Positions 34,901 to 42,296 of a DNA stretch of 64,000 nucleotides are shown piece after piece (positions within the stretch are counted from its first letter, which is position 1; each line of letters starts with the position of its first letter). The notes below the pieces were generated by a model. The model did not search any database. It was not told where the DNA came from and saw only the letters and a program-made list of their open reading frames with translations. The stretch is from JAJDXW01 sp965202895 (GTDB taxonomy: Bacteria; Pseudomonadota; Gammaproteobacteria; HK1): contig OZ241901.1 of NCBI GenBank assembly GCA_965202895.1, positions 2,976,001 to 3,040,000 on the forward strand. Direction: 5' to 3'. The position numbers and the translations under genes are program-made.

Positions 34901-36129
34901 GGACGTCGCGGACGCCGGAACCGGAGACGGAAACCACCCTTCCGGCCTTGTCGGCGGAATCCCTGTCCCGGAGCCGGTTCAACCTGCCGCTCGGCCAGCG
35001 GGAGGCCGGGGCGGCCGAGGGCGAACTCCCGGGCTTGAGGGTATGGGGCCAGGGCTCGGTCGGCGGGTTCGACGGCCGGCGGGAAGCCGGTTTCAGGATG
35101 GACGGGGAGGTGGCCGGGGGTTACGTCGGCCTCGATTACCCCGTGGAGCGCGACGCGCTGCTGGGCGTGGCGATCGCCCACAGCAGGGGCGACGTCGATT
35201 ACGAAATCGACGACGTGACGACCGGCGCGGTGGACCTGGAGCTGACGAGCGTGCTGCCCTACGCGCATTGGAGTCCGCGTGCCGGCCTGGGGGTGTGGGG
35301 CCTGCTGGGCGCCGGTTGGGGCGACGCCGAGCTGGAGGACGAGGCCGGCAAGATCGAAACCGACCTGAAGATGCGGATGCTCGCCGCCGGGATGCGGCAG
35401 GACGTGGCGACCTGGCGGGAAGTCGCCGTGGCGTTGAAGGCCGATGCGTTCCTGGCCGAGCTGGAGACGGACGCCAAGCCCGGGTTGCCGAAGGCCGGGG
35501 GGGGGGCCGAACGGCTGCGGTTGCGGCTGGAAGGCCGTATGCAGCGGGCGACGTCCCCCGTCTCGCAGTTGACCCCGAGCCTGGAGATCGGCGGGCGGTG
35601 GGACGGGGGCGATGCGGACACGGGGATGGGCCTGGAGGTGGGCGGCGGCCTGGCGTACGTGCACGAGACCCTGGGCCTGGAGGTCGAGGCGCGGGGAAGA
35701 TACCTGCTGGCGCACCGGCAGTCGTCGTTCGATGAATGGGGAGGGAGCCTGGCGGCAAGGCTCGACCCGGGACGGGCCGGGCGGGGGCCGTGGATGACGT
35801 TCGCGCCGGGGTGGGGCGCGGAGGGAAGCCGGATGGCGCAGATGTGGGACGGCCGGGAGGTGTTCCGCGCGCATGGCGGCGCCGATGAAGGGCCGGAGCT
35901 CTCGCCGGACCGGCTGGACCTGGAGGTGGGCTGGGGGGCCTGGCGGCGCGTCGGAGGCGCGGGGCTGCTGACGCCCTGGGCCGGGCTGTCGACGGCGGGG
36001 TCGGCCGATACCAGCTACAAGCTGGGCGCCCGGATGGAAGCGGGAAGCGGGATGAGCCTGGATCTGGAGAACCGGCTGTCCGAAGCCGCAGGATACCGGA
36101 TCATGCTCCACGGCCGTCTGGACTGGTAG
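31969..36129 (+). CDS. Secreted LRR / fibronectin III / Calx-beta protein with C-terminal outer-membrane beta-barrel
   Basis: 1386 residues from the ATG at 31969. Order: long Arg-rich n-region and signal peptide (hydrophobic ALLALCTVAAVVFFA, cleavage near AMA-Q at about 51); internalin-like 22-residue LRRs about 125-370 (repeated DLSPLAGL); fibronectin III domains about 378-475, 481-574, 578-669 and 673-781; Calx-beta about 788-909 ending ASATVTIADDD; linker with ENVLAGMGRWIAADAV; and a beta-barrel from about 1020 to the final LHGRLDW, whose terminal aromatic fits Omp assembly. It resembles an autotransporter-like surface adhesin or host-interaction protein. FN3 domains 2 and 3 are a 279-bp tandem duplication. 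A poly-C tract abuts the start and leaves no Shine-Dalgarno; the upstream ATG at 31931 has AGGG before it. Confidence 0.8.
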   Translation: MNATAERCAARAAGSGARARKRGRSVRALLALCTVAAVVFFAPPAERAMAQTGPTTPVNIPDANLRTLLEARLGKAAGATITRAEMAAFTGFPHGSPPRRRLRLDHVDWNSHLVPTPSAPDTVVRDLTGLEYLTAVQGFSIIHHRITDLRPLAGLTGVRRLWLRGNLISDLSPLRGLPLDQLGISYNPVSDLSPLAGMVELANFHCDRCQISDISPLAGLTRLTYLDLNNNYIRSIEPLRRVNDLTEVYISDNDIEDLSPLENRNLRTLTAAGNRITDLSPLRNSLAMETLDLNLNAGLRDISVVERMVALKVLRLDGTDVRDLSPLVDNTGLGSGDQVYLRNLPNLNADAERHVTTLRGRGVYVVTNTPLRLDRTVRDVDVEPGVERLTVSWTRMTPAPEFTPQGYRVYWWSGHQDRSSRYTPPQHHDATAETSSYTIPNLTPGTRYQVQILPYPPWPGGEFSAIATGRPYAALRVEGVGGGPAVTVTPGVESLAVSWNRADGAGDYKVQWKSGDEDYDPANRQERTGGGDKTSYTIPELTAGTEYTIRVIATTTTTDDGADGPPSDEATGTPLAAAPTVVPGVESLTVSWNQVDGAGDYKVQWKSGEEDYDPDARQARTGGGDKTSYTIRDLTAGVEYTVRVIATTATTDDGADGPPSDEATGTPLASIGVPASEFGVDVEDELRSLMVSWDAVLHATSYRVQWRQTAASEEFADADAACLYVREQESCVGAPHSDPAGPDEIVTWIIEGLEPDVEYTVVVTPMLDDQPLGDPRDDTGTPFGKAVVTIMVEAVAGVGSATVVEGEDAELRVMLDKPSRARVTVAWRTEDDDTAKAATRAKAGEDYRAMDGRLTIPPGEDGATLRVPTLGDRRVEPTETFRVRLTEATYAEPDPDAASATVTIADDDTEPARGRALENVLAGMGRWIAADAVEVIGGRFTGGEAVEVQVGLGGRTLPLPGVGRGDPARVPPVPANEWTSRTPEPETETTLPALSAESLSRSRFNLPLGQREAGAAEGELPGLRVWGQGSVGGFDGRREAGFRMDGEVAGGYVGLDYPVERDALLGVAIAHSRGDVDYEIDDVTTGAVDLELTSVLPYAHWSPRAGLGVWGLLGAGWGDAELEDEAGKIETDLKMRMLAAGMRQDVATWREVAVALKADAFLAELETDAKPGLPKAGGGAERLRLRLEGRMQRATSPVSQLTPSLEIGGRWDGGDADTGMGLEVGGGLAYVHETLGLEVEARGRYLLAHRQSSFDEWGGSLAARLDPGRAGRGPWMTFAPGWGAEGSRMAQMWDGREVFRAHGGADEGPELSPDRLDLEVGWGAWRRVGGAGLLTPWAGLSTAGSADTSYKLGARMEAGSGMSLDLENRLSEAAGYRIMLHGRLDW
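33442..33999 (+). repeat. 279-bp tandem duplication encoding FN3 domains 2 and 3
   Basis: The block beginning GTGGAGAGCCTC at 33442 recurs at 33721, 279 bp (93 codons) later, with few differences over most of its length. Both encode ADGAGDYKVQWKSG-type sequence, with the second reading VDGAGDYKVQWKSG. Confidence 0.9.
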
Positions 36130-36198
36130 AGCGGGAATTCCTCACCGGCTCGGCGCATCGGCGCCGATCGGGCTCACCACTCGTTGGACGACGGGGCT

Positions 36199-36264
36199 TT
36201 CGAGCCGGGTTCGCCCGCGCGAGCCGATTCCCCAGCGTGAAACGGCCCTGGCCGGGACGAGGCC
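36199..36264 (+). repeat. Flank module preceding repeat copy H
   Basis: The sequence CCGGGTTCGCCCGC...GCGTGAAACGGCCCTG ends directly before copy H. Related versions precede copies I (about 37640-37706) and J (about 57498-57567), so the three reverse copies share an extra module. Confidence 0.6.
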
Positions 36265-36265
36265 G

Positions 36266-36591
36266 GAGCCCCGGGCGCTGTTCGTAACCTCTTGATATAG
36301 TGGGCGTAGAGAGGGGGGCGAGATATCTTTTACCCCCACGCGGACGGCGTTCTTCCGTGGTTCGGGTTCGGTTCGAGGGGGTTGCTGGCGGATTTCACCC
36401 CACGGAGCCACTTGCGCGGGTACGGCGTCCTGGGAACGGCGCGTCTTCCAGACGCGGGCGGCCCGCCCGCAAATGGGACGGCGAGGCCGCCGCCGATCAA
36501 TGCGGGCGGGCCGCCCGCGTTCCCAGGACGCCGTGCCCAAGAGCGTTCGCGAGAGGCGTGCCCGGCGAGAACCTCACGGCGCACATGCCTC
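36266..36591 (-). repeat. Dispersed repeat copy H, reverse, complete
   Basis: Complete reverse copy between the surface protein and coiled-coil paralogue 2. The stem uses GGCGGCCCGCCCGC in both arms; the left arm carries the extra GCGCGTCTTCCAGACGC block. Loop orientation is the usual reverse one. Confidence 0.9.
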
Positions 36592-36695
36592 GGGCGGGGC
36601 GGCGGCTGGACGTGCAGGGCAGGGGCGGCTATCCTCTCCCTCCTCCGGGCGGGGCCTGTCCCCGGCCCCACCCGGGAGTCTCATCGGGGTTCTCC

Positions 36696-37199
36696 ATGAA
36701 CGAAACCCTCGCCATCGTCCTCCCGATCATCGGGACCGTGCTCGCGGTCGGGGTCGCGATCGCCGGGCTCCTCATACGCACCACCGCCCGCATCGACGCC
36801 GACGGCCGGGCATGGCGCGCCTCGGTCGATGCGGACCGGCGGGCTTGGCAGGCGACGATGGACACGTATCGCGCCGAGATGCAGGCAAGGGCCGAGAAGC
36901 ACGATGCGGACCGGCGACAGCACGATGCCTACATGCGGCAGATCGCCGAGAAGCATGATGCCGACATGCGACAGCTCGCCGAGAAGCGCGATGCCGACCG
37001 GCGACAACACGATGCCGACATGCGGCAGCTCGACGAGAAGCGCGATACCGACCGGCGACAGCACGATGCCTACATGCGGCAGCTCGCCGAGAAGCACGAT
37101 GCCGACCGGCGACAGCACGATGCCGACATGCGGCAGCTCGCCGAGAGGCAATCCCGCGTCGAAGGGCGTTTCGACGAACGCGGGGCCGTCGCGGACTGA
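36696..37199 (+). CDS. Membrane-anchored coiled-coil repeat protein (paralogue 2)
   Basis: Protein of 167 residues, function unknown. Residues 5-28 (LAIVLPIIGTVLAVGVAIAG) are a membrane segment, followed by LLIRTTARIDADGRAW. The centre is built of 18-residue units of the form EKxDADRRQHDAxMRQLA: four 18-residue units and one 11-residue unit. It ends LAERQSRVEGRFDERGAVAD, nearly as paralogue 1. Unit lengths of 18 and 11 correspond to 5 and 3 helical turns, so a long straight coiled coil is expected. The central DNA is a 54-bp tandem array. It lies between repeat copies H and I. Confidence 0.72.
   Translation: MNETLAIVLPIIGTVLAVGVAIAGLLIRTTARIDADGRAWRASVDADRRAWQATMDTYRAEMQARAEKHDADRRQHDAYMRQIAEKHDADMRQLAEKRDADRRQHDADMRQLDEKRDTDRRQHDAYMRQLAEKHDADRRQHDADMRQLAERQSRVEGRFDERGAVAD
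36894..37142 (+). repeat. 54-bp tandem array inside paralogue 2
   Basis: Imperfect 54-bp units (one shortened to 33 bp) containing GACCGGCGACARCACGATGC and CATGCGGCAGCTC. They encode the 18/11-residue helical units. All unit lengths are multiples of three, so copy-number change would alter length without loss of frame. Confidence 0.85.
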
Positions 37200-37526
37200 T
37201 CCGCCCCCACCGCCGCCCTCTCCCTCGACCGCCGTCAGCCGGGCATCGGCGCCGGCCGTGGCCCGCCTGTCGCGCCCTTCACGGGCCACGCGCCGGCGCG
37301 CGGGGTCGGCGCACCGCCCCTTCGACCGCGAGCCGGCCCGGACGTCTCACCGGGCCGGTCGGCATGACCCTGCGCGCAAGGACAGGGCCGTTTCACGCTG
37401 CATCGGGGCGCGCGCCGGATGTGTTTCGAAGAAGGATTCGGATGATGCTGGTTTGAAAATACGAATTCGACGATTCATGCGATGCGGATCAGGACGCGAC
37501 GGCAGCCCCCGAACCGGACGCCGCCA

Positions 37527-37567
37527 GCGTGAAACGGCCCCGGCTCGGGTCCGGGGCCGTTTCACGC
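37527..37567. other. Perfect 17-bp hairpin with 7-nt loop
   Basis: Arms 37527-37543 (GCGTGAAACGGCCCCGG) and 37551-37567 are exact reverse complements around CTCGGGT. It lies about 330 bp after paralogue 2 with no T-run, so it is not a standard terminator in this direction. The GCGTGAAACGGCC half resembles the flank modules at 36199 and 57498. The rest of 37200-37706 holds no recognised gene. Confidence 0.6.
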
Positions 37568-37706
37568 CGACCTGCTCGCGGCCCGGCCGATGCCCACTGC
37601 TCTTCCCAGGAACGTCCGTGTCGGGCGCCGCTCCGATTCGACCGAACCGGGTTCGCCCGCACGAGCGATTCCGCGGCGTGAAGAGGCCCTGAAGCCGGGG
37701 GGTGGG

Positions 37707-38014
37707 AGCCCCGGACGCTGTTCGTAACCTATTGATATAGAGGGTGGAGATCGGTGGCGAGATACTTTTCACCCCCACGGGGACGGCGTTTTTCCGTGGT
37801 TCGGGGTCGGTTCGAGCGGGTTGCTGGCGGATTTCACCCCACGGAGCCACTTGCGCGGGCACGGCGTCCTGGGAACGCTCGTGTCCCGCCCGCATTGATC
37901 GGCGGCGGCCTCGCCGTCCCATTTGCGGGCGGGACACGAGCGTTCCCAGGACGCCGTGCCCAAGAGCGTTCGCGAGAGGCGTGCCCGGCGAAAACCCCAC
38001 GGCGCACATGCCTC
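37707..38014 (-). repeat. Dispersed repeat copy I, reverse, with inverted loop
   Basis: Outer modules are in reverse orientation, from GAGCCCCGGACGCTG to CACATGCCTC. The stem is a perfect 38-bp inverted repeat (37857-37894 and 37924-37961). The 29-nt loop reads TTGATCGGCGG..., the orientation found in forward copies, whereas reverse copies G, H and J carry AATGGG.... The loop is therefore flipped relative to its own flanks. Confidence 0.93.
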
Positions 38015-38030
38015 GAGGCCGGTCGGGTCG

Positions 38031-38059
38031 TTGCGGGGCGGTGGACGAAAGGCTACACT
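38031..38059 (+). promoter_or_regulatory. Putative sigma70-type promoter for rpsP
   Basis: TTGCGG (38031-38036), 17-bp spacing, TACACT (38054-38059), followed about 40 nt later by the rpsP ATG. It lies just outside repeat I and may replace the ancestral transcription from ffh. Confidence 0.5.
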
Positions 38060-38098
38060 CGCCCGCTTTCCTTCGCGGTGGGGGCGGAGAAGCGGCCG

Positions 38099-38485
38099 AT
38101 GGTCAAGATTCGATTGGCGAGGGCGGGGGCCAGGAAGCGGCCCTTCTACCATCTCGTGGCGGCCGACAGCCGAAGCCCCCGCGACGGGCGCTTCATCGAG
38201 CGGCTCGGCTTCTTCAACCCGATCGCGGCCGGCGGCGAGGTTCGGCTCCGGGTGGACACCGAGCGGGTCGATCACTGGGTGGCCCGCGGAGCGCAGCTTA
38301 CCGATCGGGCGGCGAAGCTCGTCGTCGAAGCGCGCGAGCAGCCCTCGCCGGCTCCCGAAGGCGGCGCTCCGGCCGCGGAGGCCGGGAGCGGCGCCGAATC
38401 GGAAGACGCTTCCGGGGACGGGGAGGACGCGGCGGAGGAAACCTCCCCCGAAGCTTCCTCCGCGGAGCCCGCCGAAGGGTCGTAG
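38099..38485 (+). CDS. rpsP: 30S ribosomal protein bS16
   Basis: Protein of 128 residues. The S16 core fills the first 80 residues (MVKIRLARAGARKRPFYHLV, DGRFIERLGFFNPIA, DTERVDHWVARGAQLTD). The remaining 45 or so residues are an acidic Glu/Ala/Ser-rich tail; most bS16 proteins are 80-90 residues. It is the first gene of the rpsP-rimM-trmD-rplS cluster. Confidence 0.95.
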   Translation: MVKIRLARAGARKRPFYHLVAADSRSPRDGRFIERLGFFNPIAAGGEVRLRVDTERVDHWVARGAQLTDRAAKLVVEAREQPSPAPEGGAPAAEAGSGAESEDASGDGEDAAEETSPEASSAEPAEGS

Positions 38486-38507
38486 AGACCGGGAGCCGCA
38501 GGGCGCG

Positions 38508-39077
38508 GTGGGCCGCCCCGCCGTGGTCCCGGTAGGTACGATCGGCCGTGCGCACGGCGTCCGGGGGTGGGTCCGGGTCCGCTCCGACATGGACCCGCCG
38601 GAGGACCTCCTCCGGCATGACACGTGGTTCCTGGACCGGGCCGGCCGGTGGACCCCGGCGGCGGTGCGGTCGGCCCGGACGCATGGGAACGCCTTCGTCG
38701 CGCACCTCGAGGGGATCGAGGATCGCGACACGGCCGCCGCGCTCGCCGGCGTGCGCCTCGGCCTGCCGCGCGCCGCGCTGCCGGCCCTGGACGACGGGCA
38801 ATACTACTGGGTGGACCTCATCGGGCTCGAGGTGCGGGACGAATCCGGGGAGCCGATCGGGGTGGTGCGGGAGATGATCGAGACCGGCGCGAACGACGTC
38901 ATGGTGGTCCGGCCCGGCCTTCCGTCGTCCTCCGCCGGTGCTCCGGGTTCGAGCCCGGGACCGAGCCCGGAACCGGACCGGATCATCCCCTTCCTCACCG
39001 GGGACGTGGTTCGGGAGGTGGACCTCGACGCGGGGTGCATCCGGGTGTCGTGGCGGGACGAGGAGGACGGGGCGTGA
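38508..39077 (+). CDS. rimM: 16S rRNA processing protein RimM
   Basis: Protein of 189 residues with GTG start after GGGAGCCGCAGGGC. It has VVPVGTIGRAHGVRGWVRVR at the start of the RimM domain and QYYWVDLIGLEVRDESGEPI opening the PRC barrel. A Ser/Pro/Gly-rich stretch (about 145-162) interrupts the usual GANDVMVVRPG...RIIPFL strand pair and is encoded by degenerate repeats. RimM assists 30S maturation around S19. It is 22 bp after rpsP. Confidence 0.93.
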   Translation: MGRPAVVPVGTIGRAHGVRGWVRVRSDMDPPEDLLRHDTWFLDRAGRWTPAAVRSARTHGNAFVAHLEGIEDRDTAAALAGVRLGLPRAALPALDDGQYYWVDLIGLEVRDESGEPIGVVREMIETGANDVMVVRPGLPSSSAGAPGSSPGPSPEPDRIIPFLTGDVVREVDLDAGCIRVSWRDEEDGA

Positions 39078-39090
39078 GGAGCTCCGGCCG

Positions 39091-39873
39091 ATGAACGTCG
39101 CGGTGGTGACGCTCTTCCCCGCCATGCTCGACGCGCTGCGGGTCGGCGGGGTGACCGCCCGGGCCGAGGAGCGCGGGCTCTTCGGGGTGACGGCCTGGAA
39201 CCCGCGCGACTTCGCCGCCGACCGGCGGCGCACCGTCGACGACCGCCCCTACGGAGGCGGGCCCGGCATGGTGCTGATGTTCGAGCCGATGTACCGCGCC
39301 ATCGAAGCCGCCCGCGCCGGCCTCGGCGGCCCCGCCCGGACGGTGCTCCTCGGCCCCCAGGGGAGGCCGCTCGATCAGGCCGCGGTGCGCCGCCTCGCCG
39401 CCTGCGAGCGCCTGGTGCTCGTGTGCGGACGCTACGAGGGGGTGGACGAGCGGCTCGTCGAGGTTGCCGTGGACGAGGAGGTCTCGCTCGGCGACTTCGT
39501 GCTGAGCGGAGGCGAGCCGGCCGCGCTCGCGCTCATCGACGCGATGGTCCGGCTCCTGCCCGGCGCGCTCGGGCACCGCGATTCGGCCGCGGAGGAATCG
39601 TTCACGGACGGGATCCTCGACTGGCCGCACTACACCCGCCCGGAACGGCTCGGGCCGGAGCACGGCGGCCGGGCGGCGCCGCCCGTGCTGCTCGGCGGAG
39701 ATCACGGCGCGGTGCGCCGCTGGCGCGAGAAGCAGGCGCTCGGGCGCACGTGGCTGCGCCGGCCCGACCTCCTGGACGCCGACGGCCTCGATCCCGGACG
39801 CGGGGCGCTCCTCGCGGAATTCATCGCCGAACATCGCGCCGAACATCGCGCCGAACGTCGCCTGGACGGGTAA
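39091..39873 (+). CDS. trmD: tRNA (guanine-N1)-methyltransferase TrmD
   Basis: Protein of 260 residues that methylates G37 of tRNA. SPOUT knot motifs are present: VTLFPAMLDALRVGGV at the start, DDRPYGGGPGMVLM near 51, LVCGRYEGVDERLVE near 111, and VSLGDFVLSGGEPAALALID near 132. Its C-terminus ends in a short tandem repeat (AEHRAEHRAERRLDG). It is 13 bp after rimM. Confidence 0.95.
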   Translation: MNVAVVTLFPAMLDALRVGGVTARAEERGLFGVTAWNPRDFAADRRRTVDDRPYGGGPGMVLMFEPMYRAIEAARAGLGGPARTVLLGPQGRPLDQAAVRRLAACERLVLVCGRYEGVDERLVEVAVDEEVSLGDFVLSGGEPAALALIDAMVRLLPGALGHRDSAAEESFTDGILDWPHYTRPERLGPEHGGRAAPPVLLGGDHGAVRRWREKQALGRTWLRRPDLLDADGLDPGRGALLAEFIAEHRAEHRAERRLDG

Positions 39874-39969
39874 CGGGCGGGCCGGGTCGGCCTCCCCGGG
39901 CGCCCCACGGCCCCCCGGGCCGGCCGCGAGACGAAACACGCAGCGAAGCAACCATACGGACCTCGAGCC

Positions 39970-40319
39970 ATGTCCAACATCATCGACGAGATCGAACGGG
40001 AGCAGATGGTCGCCGACGTTCCGGACTTCGCGCCCGGCGATACGGTGGTCGTGCGGGTCCGGGTCCGGGAAGGCGCCCGGGAGCGCGTCCAGGCCTTCGA
40101 AGGGGTGGTCATCGCGATCCGCAACCGGGGCCTCAACTCCGCCTTCACGGTGCGCAAGGTCTCCCACGGCGAAGGGGTCGAGCGGGTCTTCCAGACCCAC
40201 AGCCCGGCCCTCGCGGGGATCGAGGTCAAGCGCCGCGGGGCGGTGCGGCGCGCGAAGCTCTACTACCTGCGCGAGCGCTCCGGGCAGTCCGCGCGGATCA
40301 AGGAGAAGCTGAAGCGCAA

Positions 40320-40323
<4 letters not shown>
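39970..40323 (+). CDS. rplS: 50S ribosomal protein bL19
   Basis: Protein of 117 residues with the usual L19 pattern: NIIDEIEREQMVADVPDFAP, VRVREGARERVQAFEGVVIA, LNSAFTVRKVSHGEGVERVF and KLYYLRERSGQSARIKEKL. It lies 96 bp after trmD, and its stop overlaps the xerD GTG. Confidence 0.96.
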
Positions 40324-41204
<881 letters not shown>

Positions 41205-41397
41205 GCCGCGAGACGCGGCCGGCGCCCGGGCAGGCGTCCCGGCCGCCCGTCCCGGCCGCGCGGAGCCCCTTCGAATGGGGATTATCCGGAATGGTTGACG
41301 GTGGGGCGCTATCCCTGCCTCGTCCTTCGTCCCCCGTGCGAGCGCAGGGGCCGAGGGGCGTAGAATGGCGCATGGCTCGCCGCAGCAGGAGACGGTG

Positions 41398-42126
41398 ATG
41401 GGCGCCCAGGCATGGCGCACGGGAGTGGCGGCCCTCGCCCTCGGCTCGGTGCTGCCGGCGGGGCACGCCGGGGACGTCCCCGAGCCGGTCGGGGAGGCGG
41501 TCCGGAGCCTGGTGGGGGAGGTCGAGCCCGGCGGCGTCCGGGAGTCCCCCCTGCCGGGCTTCTACGAAGTCCGCGCTCGGGGCGAGATCCTCTACGTGAG
41601 CGCGGACGGCCGCTACCTCTTCCACGGCAACCTCTACGGGGTCGAGGAGGGGCGCAACCTCACCGAGGACGCGCGCCGGGAGGTGCGGGTGGACGTTCTC
41701 GGGCGGATGGACGAGGACGGCCTCATCGTGTTCGCCCCGCCCGGCGCGACGAAGCACCGGCTGACCGTGTTCACGGACGTGGACTGCCCCTACTGCTCGA
41801 AATTCCATCTCGAAGTACCGGACCTCAACGCCCGCGGGGTGGAGGTGCGCTACGCCGCGTGGCCGCGGACGCCTCCCGGTACGGAGAGCCACGACCGCTC
41901 CATATCGGTGTGGTGCGCCCGCGACCGGCACCGGGCGATGACCGACGCCAAGGCCGGCCGGGACGTGGCGCCCGCCACCTGCGACAACCCGGTGCGCGAG
42001 CACTACGAGACGGGGAGACGGCTCGGGGTCGGCGGGACCCCGACCCTGTTCACCGAGGACGGGGCGCGCATCGGCGGCTACGTGCCCTGGCGCGAGCTCG
42101 TGGACCGGCTCGAGCAGCAGGGGTAG
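41398..42126 (+). CDS. dsbC: Thiol:disulfide interchange protein DsbC
   Basis: Protein of 242 residues. Signal peptide 1-24 (GVAALALGSVLPAGHA), N-terminal dimerisation domain with LPGFYEVRARGEILYVSADGRYL, and a thioredoxin-fold domain with CPYC at about 129-132 (FTDVDCPYCSKFH) and the cis-proline in VGGTPTLF. It isomerises wrong disulfides in the periplasm. A possible -10 TAGAAT lies at 41361-41366. ATG behind GCAGGAGACGG. Confidence 0.92.
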   Translation: MGAQAWRTGVAALALGSVLPAGHAGDVPEPVGEAVRSLVGEVEPGGVRESPLPGFYEVRARGEILYVSADGRYLFHGNLYGVEEGRNLTEDARREVRVDVLGRMDEDGLIVFAPPGATKHRLTVFTDVDCPYCSKFHLEVPDLNARGVEVRYAAWPRTPPGTESHDRSISVWCARDRHRAMTDAKAGRDVAPATCDNPVREHYETGRRLGVGGTPTLFTEDGARIGGYVPWRELVDRLEQQG

Positions 42127-42133
42127 CCCGTCG

Positions 42134-42295
42134 ATGCGGGTCATCATCGTCATGCTCGGGGTCATCGCGGTGCTGGTGTGGCTCGGGGTGGAGCTCCGGG
42201 GGCGCATGAGAGACCTCTCGACCCTCTGCTTCGGCCTTGCGGGCGTCGCCGCGGTGCTGCTCGTCGGGGCGTTTTTCGGCATCTACGGAGCCTGA
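42134..42295 (+). CDS. Small two-segment membrane protein
   Basis: Protein of 53 residues, not recognised. It has two hydrophobic stretches (VIIVMLGVIAVLVWLGV at 3-19 and LCFGLAGVAAVLLVGAFFGI at 31-50) joined by the charged ELRGRMRD, so a hairpin in the membrane is likely. It is 7 bp after dsbC and its stop is 1 bp before the boxC GTG, so it is translated as part of this transcript. Confidence 0.6.
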   Translation: MRVIIVMLGVIAVLVWLGVELRGRMRDLSTLCFGLAGVAAVLLVGAFFGIYGA

Positions 42296-42296
42296 C

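Noticed and set aside
34042..36111. Long open frame of 689 codons on the minus strand under the beta-barrel part of the surface protein
   Set aside because: Composition is Pro/Arg/His-rich shadow of the plus-strand gene, with no recognisable domain.
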